Shown: piece after piece, positions 56,405-64,000 of the stretch
Numbering within the stretch: the stretch's first letter is position 1
Layout of the letters: the number at the start of each line of letters is the position of its first letter
Assembly: GCA_948146395.1 (NCBI GenBank)
Contig: OX411556.1
Span: forward strand, 32,579,056-32,643,055
Length of the DNA stretch: 64,000 bases
Direction of reading: 5' to 3'
Source: Fragum whitleyi
Taxonomy: Eukaryota; Mollusca; Bivalvia; Cardiida; Cardiidae
Program-made: the position numbers and the translations under genes
The notes under the pieces: model-generated
Databases searched by the model: none
What the model was told of the DNA's origin: nothing
What the model saw: the letters and a program-made list of their open reading frames with translations, nothing else

Positions 56405-58828
56405 TTATTGTGCTCCCCGAAGGGAGAGCATATAGCCGCCGCTTCGTCCGTCCGTCCTTCCGTCCGTCCGTCCGTCCCCACCTATTTCTCCATAACCCTT
56501 GGGCCAAACAAATGAAACTTACCATTTGAACTCCCTATGATATAGTGATGATGCACCTGTGACGGTTTTTGGATTTCATGCCTCGTCACGGGAAAAGGGG
56601 ACTTAGGGGTAAAAAACAGTTTTTCCCAAATTTCTCCTAGTCTAACAGTCAGAATTTAGTGAAATTTCATATTTGAGTAGCAAATCAGATGCCCTTTACT
56701 ATAAAAAATTTGAAATTAACGTTAAAAAAAATTATCATGGAAAAAGGGGACTAAATGTTTGTTACCTTTACGTTAGCATGTAAAATAGATATTCCGTCCG
56801 TCCGTCCGTCCCCACCTATTTCTCCATAGCCCTTTGGCCAAGTCAAATGAAACTTACCATGTGAACTTCCTATGATATAGTGTTGATGCATCTGTGACGG
56901 TTTTTGAATTTGAGGCCTAGTCACGGGAAAAGGGGACTTAGGGTAAAAAACAGTTTTTCCCAAATTTCTCCTAGTCTAATTGTCAGAATTTAGTGAAATT
57001 TCATATTTGAGTAGCAAATCAGATGCCCTTTACTATAAACAATTTGAAATGAACGTCAAAAAAATATATCATGGAAAAAGGGGGCTAAATGTTTGTTACC
57101 TTTACGCTAGCGCGTAAAATACAGTTTATTCTTTCATTTCTCCTAGTCTTATGCTCAGAATTTGATGAAATTTCACATTTCAGTAGCAAATCAGATGCCC
57201 TTTACCATAAACTTTGAAATTTGTGTCTAAAAATATGTCATGCAAAAAGGAGGTTTAATGTTTGTTACCTTTATGTTTGCTGTGTAAGATTACACCTTAT
57301 TTGAGTCCTTGCAATCTGACCACAGAGCATATCTCCTGAAGTATAATAGCTATCAACTTGAAACTTTATGGTTGGATATATCTTATTGAAGAGAAGTGCA
57401 GTGCACAAGAACTACAACTCTTGCTTGCATAATTTTGGAGTTATTGCCCTTTGTTATTTTTGATACTTAGATGTATGGAGCATATCTCCTAAAGTATAAC
57501 AGCTTATCAACTTGAAACTTTATGGATGGATAGATCTCATGGAGGAGAAGTGCTATGTACAAGAACTACAACTCTTGCTTGCATAATTTTGGAGTTATTG
57601 CCCTTTGTTATTTTTGATACTTAGATTTTGTCTGGAGCATATCTCCTAAAGTATAGTAGCTATTCCTTGGCTAATTTCAACTGAGACTCTGTTTATTTTC
57701 CGTGAGTGAAATCGGAAAACCACCGATGATCGACGAATTCCGCTAATTAGATTTAAGATTTAAGTGTTTACTGGAGACATACATTCTAATCAGACCTGTG
57801 GTGTAGAGGTTAAGAAACCCGCCTCTGATTCAAGAGAACCTAAGTTCAAACCGAGTAAGGGGTAGAATAATTTTTCTCACTCAAATTTTCTTCTTTTTTT
57901 GTCTTACATTCACACATTCACACATTTTTTTTAACAGAGAGTGTATTTGGGTTTATCGACTTTCTTTTAATTTTGAAGACATACTTTTTCATAAATTTAG
58001 TTTACTTTAAATTTGATATATACAATAACAATAGCAAAGGTGGTACTGTTGATACAGGAAGTAACTTTGGCAACGGTTTCGAAACAAGTTCGAAACTAGG
58101 CTTGATCGGAAAATTTACTGTTTTCTGAAAATTGGGACACATCTTTTCCTCTTGGTTTAAGAAAAATACGTGCAGTGTCTATTTCACTTTGATACGGGAG
58201 TAAAAGATTCTTTGCATCTTAGATGTCGCGATATGAATCAGCAGAAAGTGGTCGTTTAATAATTCATTAAAAAAGAATTTGAAATAATCGCTTAGTGTGG
58301 ACTTGTAAAAATGGTTTAAAAAAAAGAAAAGAAAAAAAAGCACCCCGGAGACTTGAACCCATAGATGCGTGATTGAGAGCGATACAACTTAACCAACTGA
58401 GCTATTTTTTCTTACTTTCAATGTTTGGTTGAATTCCGTATTTATAAATGTGTTACTAACGGCTTATGGAATAATAACTCGGAGATCTTCCGAAGACGTA
58501 CGGAATATGCACAGAGTCTCAGGCGAAATTAGCCAAATAATATCAACTTGAATCTTTATGGGTGGATAGATCTCATGGAGGAGAAGTGCAATACACCTGA
58601 ACTACAACTCTTGCTAGCATAATTTTGGAGTTATTGCCCTTTTTTATTTTTATTACTTAGATTTTACAGGAGGCAAATCTTTGACAGTACAAAAGAATCT
58701 TTTATCTATTAGGCTTCAGTTTACTATCAAGCTTTCTTTGCGGGGATGTCCATGTCCTACATGGCTTTTGTTTTCGTGACAATGCCTTATTCGGGGAGCA
58801 TAATCCGTCTCTGACGGCTCTTGTTTTT
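56405..58828 (+). repeat. Tandem-monomer element, GCTCCCCGAAGG head, with an insertion
   Basis: Head GTGCTCCCCGAAGGGAGAGC, (GTCC)n, internal duplication of a ~400-bp block (CCCACCTATTTCTCCATA at about 56475 and 56810), then GGAGCATATCTCCT monomers, ending GACGGCTCTTGTTTTTAC. Interrupted at 57661-58533. Confidence 0.8.
57661..58533. mobile_element. Inserted element with 26-bp terminal inverted repeats and tRNA-like parts
   Basis: TTGGCTAATTTCAACTGAGA at the left and, inverted, TTGGCTAATTTCGCCTGAGA at the right (2 differences over 26 bp). It splits a GTATAATAGCTATCAACTTG monomer. Inside are tRNA-like modules: GTGGTGTAGAGGTTAAG with AAGTTCAAACC (+, about 57797-57870) and, on the minus strand, AATAGCTCAGTTGGTTAAG with GGGTTCAAGTCTCC (58345-58408). 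Confidence 0.75.
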
Positions 58829-58839
58829 ACATATTAGTT

Positions 58840-59510
58840 ACATGAGTCCACTTTTGATAGCTCAGTTTCAATTTTGAAAAAGCCAGAATTCCTTCTGAAT
58901 GCTCGTGACTTTCATTACATTCTATTTTCAATATCTCTATTTCAAATCTTGAGATATATAGGCCAATGGAGCGATACAGGCCCTCTTAGGCCTCTTGTAC
59001 TTAAATTGGTCTTGAAATTTAATAGGCTAAAAAATGTAGGTGTCAAAAGGGTTGGGCCAATTTTCACTTTAAAATCTCAAAAAAAAATCTTCTCCAAATT
59101 AATTGGACTTATTCTAATGAATCTGGATATGAATGTTCAATGCTTGACCCTTTACTTTAATTGTTCTTGAAAATGTGGTCTACTTATTGCTATTACCTTT
59201 ATGTTGATAATAAGATGGGTTAAGGGAATGCAGGTTAATGGTAATTGAATATTTTGATACAATGTAGGCCAGACCCAGTGATTGGATGATTTGATACAAT
59301 GTAGGCCAGACCCAGTAAATCATTACAAAATATTTTCTATAGAGACTTCAGTGACTTCAGAGATATTAAAGCCATTGGAGCGATACAGGCCCTTCGGCGT
59401 TTTGTTCTTCAAGGTATTAACCAATGTAATACCAACAACCGAAATATCTAAAAATGAGCTGTTGTCCAATACTCCATCCAGATATGCCCAAGTCCCAGTT
59501 GGAGAGGCCT
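58840..59510. other. Diverged element fragments
   Basis: 59040-59170 resembles the CTCCACTGGCC-family monomer (AAATTAATTGGACTTATTC). AGACCCAGT recurs at about 59271 and 59310 in a 38-bp direct duplication. No gene seen. Confidence 0.4.
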
Positions 59511-59514
59511 CGGC

Positions 59515-59678
59515 TTAAGGTGGTGGATCCGTATTAGTTTCGCAGTGTTTCGGAAGTTATTCAAATTTACAGTGTTGACCGAGGGTTCCTTATCATTTCA
59601 TTAGGAAACATCGGTCTACATTGTGAAAGATTATGAGTTCCGAAATGCTGCGGAACTATTACGGATGTACTACCTTAA
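59515..59678. mobile_element. TTAAGGTGGT palindromic MITE
   Basis: TTAA at both outer edges; the ends TTAAGGTGGTGGATCCGTAT and (inverted) TTAAGGTAGTACATCCGTAA pair, as do the inner TTTCGCAG/CTGCGGAA stretches. 164 bp. Confidence 0.8.
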
Positions 59679-59679
59679 G

Positions 59680-60490
59680 CAGACTGCACCCAAATTCAAC
59701 AGCTGGGTTGACTGGCTAAAAGTAGTTTGCCAATAATGGTGTGGCTCGAAATATCGGCCTTTAGATAACATATCGAGCACCCAGGCAGTCGTATTTATTG
59801 CCCCCGCGATAATACAAATATCATTGGAATTTACATAACATAAAAGAGCATGTACAAAAATTAATTATATTTTAATAAAAATATAAAAAATATATTTTCA
59901 AACAGGATCAATGATATGACTAAGCCTGCGCATGACATTTCCAACAATTTAGCATATACTTAAAGCAAAGTCTATGGCAGTTCTATGGCAGTTCTGTGAA
60001 TCTGCATAGTCTGACCAGAGTCTTTGCTATGTGCTCTGTAGAAAGAAAAGGTCTCAAACCCTCTTAAGAGGGTCAGCGAATGTTTTTATGCACCTCGTGT
60101 CTGTCAAGGCTGCTCGCGCACATGCAAAATTGTTGGAAATATCACGCACAGGCTCATGTATGTGAATGTACAATAAACATGAAACTGTATTGCTAAAACA
60201 CCAAACAATTGGGCGGAAATGAGCCCGATAATCATGCCCATGCATAAAATTAAAATGCCAACTAGTTTCATCTTCTAGTAAAATATCGTTTGTAACTGTA
60301 CAAAAAAGTATTGCGTGTGAGAAAAATGCCATTAAAACTCTAACAAAACGATATTCATGTTCAAGTAAAACATCTTTTGTTAATGTAAAAAGTATTTCCG
60401 TGTGAGAATAATGCCATTGAAACTCTAATAAAAAGCCATTTTCATAACGGTAAAATGCCAGATGTGTTCTATTAAAAATAGATAAAAAAT
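59680..60490. other. Unassigned, with a short local tandem repeat
   Basis: 60265-60440 has two to three ~80-bp units (GTGTGAGAAAAATGCCATT and GTGTGAGAATAATGCCATT). The 153-codon open frame across it on the minus strand mirrors this repeat and is not called a gene. Confidence 0.5.
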
Positions 60491-60499
60491 AAATAAAAC

Positions 60500-60688
60500 A
60501 CACGTACAGGCACATATGTGCAGTCTGATCTTAGTTCATTCCACCTGAATTTCATTTTTTAAACCAGAAAGGTCTAAAACAATGCATTTCCGAAATCTAT
60601 ACTAACTCATATTTGATAACTCCCAGTGCTTTTAGCACTTTGATTTTACATTTACTTTGCAAAGATTTTTATTCAGCATGACAAGGGT
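60500..60688 (-). mobile_element. TTAA MITE fragment (CCCTTGTCATGCTGAA family)
   Basis: GGCACATATGTGCAGTCTGA at one side and TTCAGCATGACAAGGGTTAA at the other; the left terminus is missing. Confidence 0.65.
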
Positions 60689-60956
60689 TAAACATTAACT
60701 GTGAAAAAAGGATAAATTCCTCGTAAATTTTAAGCAAGAATAGTACGTGTCTAAAAATTAAACTGGTAAAAGGTTAAATATAAATTTGATATTAAAATCA
60801 CTTCAACCGTTCAATGCCTAGACATAAAATACATTTAATTATATTTCAAATGTGTAAATTTGAGCGTTTGTGAAAAATTTCATCCGATGAATGTCTTTTA
60901 TCAGCCTTGATACAACAAACCTGAAAATAGAATTAAGTGTGTTACTTTCCTTTATT

Positions 60957-61375
60957 CTTAGCTCACCTGAGCATATCGTGCGCAAGGTGAGCTTTTCTGA
61001 TCATCGAATGTCCGTCGTCTGTCGTGCGACGTGTGGTCTGTCGTCCTGCGTCAGAAATTTTCTTTTTTACACTCTAGAGGCCAAAAATATGATCCAATCT
61101 TCATGAAACTTGGTCAAAATGTCGGTCAGGTCACAAGGATTACCCTTTTGAAAATGGGGAAGATCCATGCCATATCACAGAAAAAGGGGTCTTAATGATA
61201 ATTTTCTTGTTATAACTCTAGAGGCCACAATTTTGGCCCAAACTTCAAGAAACTTGGTTTTGTGTAGAAATTATCTCCTTTATGACATCTGCCTATTTAA
61301 TTGATGTGATGTCCCAGGGGTCAAAGAGACTCGGGTGAGCGATCTAGGACCATCTTGGTCCACTTGTTTCTATAT
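60957..61375 (+). mobile_element. AGCTCACC-head element, short form
   Basis: Head TAGCTCACCTGAGCATATCG with CAAGGTGAGCTTTT, GTCCGTCGTCTGTCGTGCG tract, about one and a half monomers (CACTCTAGAGGCCA twice), and end GGTGAGCGATCTAGGACCAT followed by CTTGTTTC. It shows the complete plan of the family that is expanded at 43722. Confidence 0.75.
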
Positions 61376-61634
61376 TTTGACAACTTGCATTAAATTGAAG
61401 TTCACATAAAACCGGTATCATACAGATGGTTCCCGATCGCTGTCCTTAATTCATAGTACGTCCAAAGTACTTTCCAGTTTAAGGAAAAGTCCGAGCGATG
61501 TTCCTAATGCGGTTAGACCATGAAATTAAACTTCAATCTGTACTAAATCAGAAAACAAAGCCAATATAACTTATTAATAATCAAATACTTTCTACTTAAT
61601 TCCATCTCCAATCGAAACTTTGAAAACAGACATA

Positions 61635-62301
61635 GTCATGGTACAGCCAATAAGATAGTGAAAGTCATGGTACAGCTAACAACATAGTGAAAGTCATGGT
61701 ACAGCTTACAACATAGTGAAAGTCATAGGACAGTGAACAACATAGTGAAAGTCATGGTACAGCTAACAACATAGTGAAAGTCATGGTACAGCTAACAACA
61801 AAGTGAAAGTCGTGGTACAGCTAACAACATAGTGAAAGTCATGGTACAGCTAACAACATAGTGAAAGTCATGGTACAGCTAACCACATAGTGAAAGCAAT
61901 AGGACAGTGAACAACATAGTGAAAGTCATAATACAGCTGACAACACAGTGAAAGTCATGGTACAGCTAACAACATAGTGAAAGTCATGGTACAGCTAACA
62001 ACATAGTGAAAGTCATGGTACAGCTAACAACATAGTGAAAGTCATGGTACAGCTAACAACATAGTGAAAGTCATGGTACAGCTAACAACATAGTGAAAGT
62101 CATGGTACAGCTAACTACATAGTGGAAGTCATGATACAGCTGACAACATAGTGAAAGTCTTGGGAAAGCTAACAACATAGTCAAATTCATGGGAAAGTTA
62201 ACACCTTAGTTGAAGTCATGGGAAAGCTAACAACATAGTGGAAGTCATGGTACAGCTAACACCATAGTGGAAGTCTTGGGAAAGCTAACAACATAGTGAA
62301 A
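61635..62301. repeat. 23-copy 29-bp minisatellite
   Basis: Uninterrupted 29-bp units beginning GTCATGGTACAGCTAACA and ending CATAGTGAAA. 667 bp corresponds to 23 units. Most copies are identical; variants (AGGACAGTGAAC, GGGAAAGCTAAC) cluster at the edges and two internal places. Confidence 0.95.
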
Positions 62302-62760
62302 TTGACAAGGTGAATGATCTTTTTAATTATTTTTGAATGAAATTGACAAGGTGAATGAGTGCAAGGAGTGAGTTTTGAGTGAAAATAGAGGGAGGTAATC
62401 CAATATCGCTAATTTGTTGATCCCGAACAAAATTAGCGATATTGGATTTTCAGCCTTTAATAATAGACGCATAGAAGTATTATACATAGTTTTCTATTCC
62501 TCCCAAGAACAAATCAGACACTTACAATTTGAAATATGTCAGTGAAATTGCGATGTTTTTCTAGCCATATTCATTCTAAATGCTGTCGTTGATCTTATCT
62601 TATTTAGTCATTTTTGAGCGTTTTTGAATGGTTTGAGCGAGTGTTTCGAATGAATGAATGAATGGAGCGCTGAGTGGGCGATTGATAATGGTTTTGATTG
62701 AAGCGAATGTCAATTTCACGATGTTTCTAACTATAAGTGGGTATCATATTTGTCCCACTG
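62302..62760. repeat. GAAATTGACAAG repeat, second copy
   Basis: GAAATTGACAAGGTGAATGA, GGAGTGAGTTTTGAGTGA and GAATGTCAATTTCACGATG match 10640-11160; an inner AATATCGCTAATTTGTTGA palindrome is at 62401-62450. Confidence 0.65.
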
Positions 62761-62775
62761 CAATGTTTCAATTAA

Positions 62776-62998
62776 CCCTTTGCTGTTTAATCCCTGCTTT
62801 TTACGTGCCTGTGATTTTATGATCATGAGTCAACATTGTGAAAAAAGAAGAAATTGCTTCTGACAAGCCATTTCTTCTTTTTCCACACTATTTTCTACCC
62901 TACTGAATGGTTATTTTTCAAATCAAATCCACTTTAAATTTTCGTCTGCAAAACCTTTGAATTTGGACAGGTCCAAAATTTTGTAAAACAGGAGAGGG
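62776..62998 (+). mobile_element. piggyBac-like MITE, copy 5
   Basis: TTAA at 62772-62775 and 62999-63002; CCCTTTGCTGTTT and inverted CCCTCTCCTGTTT ends; the hairpin GAAGAAATTGC...CCATTTCTTC has one change. Confidence 0.85.
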
Positions 62999-63002
62999 TT
63001 AA

Positions 63003-64000
63003 ATTGTCATTAAGGCCCCCGTCTGTGTTTTCCGATGGATATTGCCATTTCAAAAGGTTTGTTTCTAGTCCCACCAAGTGACCAACATTTGAAAAAACAT
63101 TTGCACGTGCAAAGCAGGATACAATTGGAAAACTGTTTGCACCGTTTGATGATCCAGAACGCAAGGCAAATAAATGCCAAAGTGGATCCGAATGTTAACA
63201 TGTGCATACCTATGTCATGCATGTACCTTTGTATTATATTTTTTAGCTTTAAATTTCTACGTGCATTAAAATGTTGGAAAAAAACTTTATTCTCGTAGAC
63301 TTAGTTTTAAGCGATTATAGAAGCTAGGGATTTTTTATTCATTTATTTTTTGTTTTCTTGTTTATTTATTTATTTATTTATTTTTCAAAAACACTCAATT
63401 TTTGGACTGATGTAGTAGGCCATAGGAAACAACCCTATATCCTGGAAATTGCCTAGGAAAAAGATAATCGAGTCAAAAACCGAACAACGTGTGTATTAAG
63501 TAGATTTTTTGTGCTCACATGCGCGCAAAAAATAGGTCTAGCTTATGTCATCAACTTTTGTGCGGCAAGAAGTGCTTTGTGTGTTCAACGCAGTGCTTAC
63601 ATATCACTTCGCTGTGCTAAATCAAAATACTAATAGTACTGAAGGTGAGGGAACTGAATAGACGAAACAACGCACGAGGACAATTTTCTGGAACATAACT
63701 TTGATTATTCACATTGTCCTTATCATGTATACCAGATATTTTCTTACATATCACTGCAAAAATCACTGCTGTGTTGAAGATACAAAGCTTTTATATTTGA
63801 TCTTGACGGATGACCTTGGTAATAGGGAAAAGAAGAAAGTGCTGCTAACTAACACTCTCTCTTTTCTCGCTAATATCATCTACCCTTCTGCTACAAATTT
63901 TACTAATTTGCCCACATATTGTATGTAATCTGCAACCCTTTACAATTTGGACCTGTCTAAACATTTGTTGTCTTGTAATGGATTAATCTAAATTAGAAAA
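63003..64000. other. Right edge, nothing established
   Basis: Open frames of 75-87 codons exist (63035-63298, 63701-63928) without recognisable protein similarity or clear splice borders. A TTTATTTATTTATT tract is at 63358-63383. Confidence 0.4.

Noticed and set aside
58345..58408. Genuine tRNA gene on the minus strand
   Set aside because: A and B boxes are present but the acceptor stem does not pair and it sits inside a mobile insertion; treated as tRNA-derived sequence.
60054..60515. 153-codon minus-strand open frame
   Set aside because: Its repeated residues mirror an ~80-bp DNA tandem repeat; no domain is recognisable and its end overlaps other repeat sequence.
61635..62301. CRISPR-like array (29-bp repeats)
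   Set aside because: Units are directly adjacent with no spacers, and the DNA is animal; it is a minisatellite.
63035..63298. 87-codon frame at the right end as an exon
   Set aside because: Both strands are open over the same stretch, no family is recognised and splice borders are absent.

Overview
The window is animal nuclear DNA. It is AT-rich, with small exons separated by multi-kilobase introns with GT-AG ends, and it is dense in short interspersed elements. The mix of repeats points to a bivalve mollusc. It includes elements with a palindromic head such as TATGCCCCC, a (GTCC)n tract and about 145-165 bp monomers ending near CTTGTTT, plus many MITEs and tRNA-derived SINEs. The species cannot be fixed from the sequence alone.

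Two complete protein-coding genes can be assembled exon by exon. They lie head to head with 564 bp between their start codons. On the minus strand is ARL5 (Arf-like GTPase of the trans-Golgi; six coding exons between 34019 and 10251; 540 nt, 179 aa, the same length as vertebrate ARL5A/B). On the plus strand is SNF8 (VPS22/EAP30, ESCRT-II; eight coding exons between 34584 and 50718; 738 nt, 245 aa). Every splice junction keeps frame. Both products act in endomembrane traffic, ARL5 at the Golgi and SNF8 at the endosome, so a shared promoter is plausible. SNF8 also carries a decayed tandem copy of exon 6 just upstream of the working exon.

Layout: 1-10250 is repeat-filled sequence downstream of ARL5. 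10251-34019 is ARL5, whose introns hold MITEs, SINEs, two LINE 3' fragments, a 157-bp tandem array, a hAT-in-mariner nest (18600-20696) and a three-deep nest (29763-33063). 34020-34583 is the divergent promoter. 34584-50718 is SNF8, with an eleven-copy 145-bp array and a five-copy 163-bp array in its introns. 50719-64000 is repeat-rich flank with a local 170-bp repeat, palindromic MITEs, large tandem-monomer elements and a 23-copy 29-bp minisatellite. No third gene could be established.

The most notable observations are the three-level transposon nest with a separate target-site duplication at each level; a hairpin core shared by MITEs with different terminal repeats; the frame-broken SNF8 exon duplication; and nearly identical (GTCC)n elements that differ almost only in microsatellite length.
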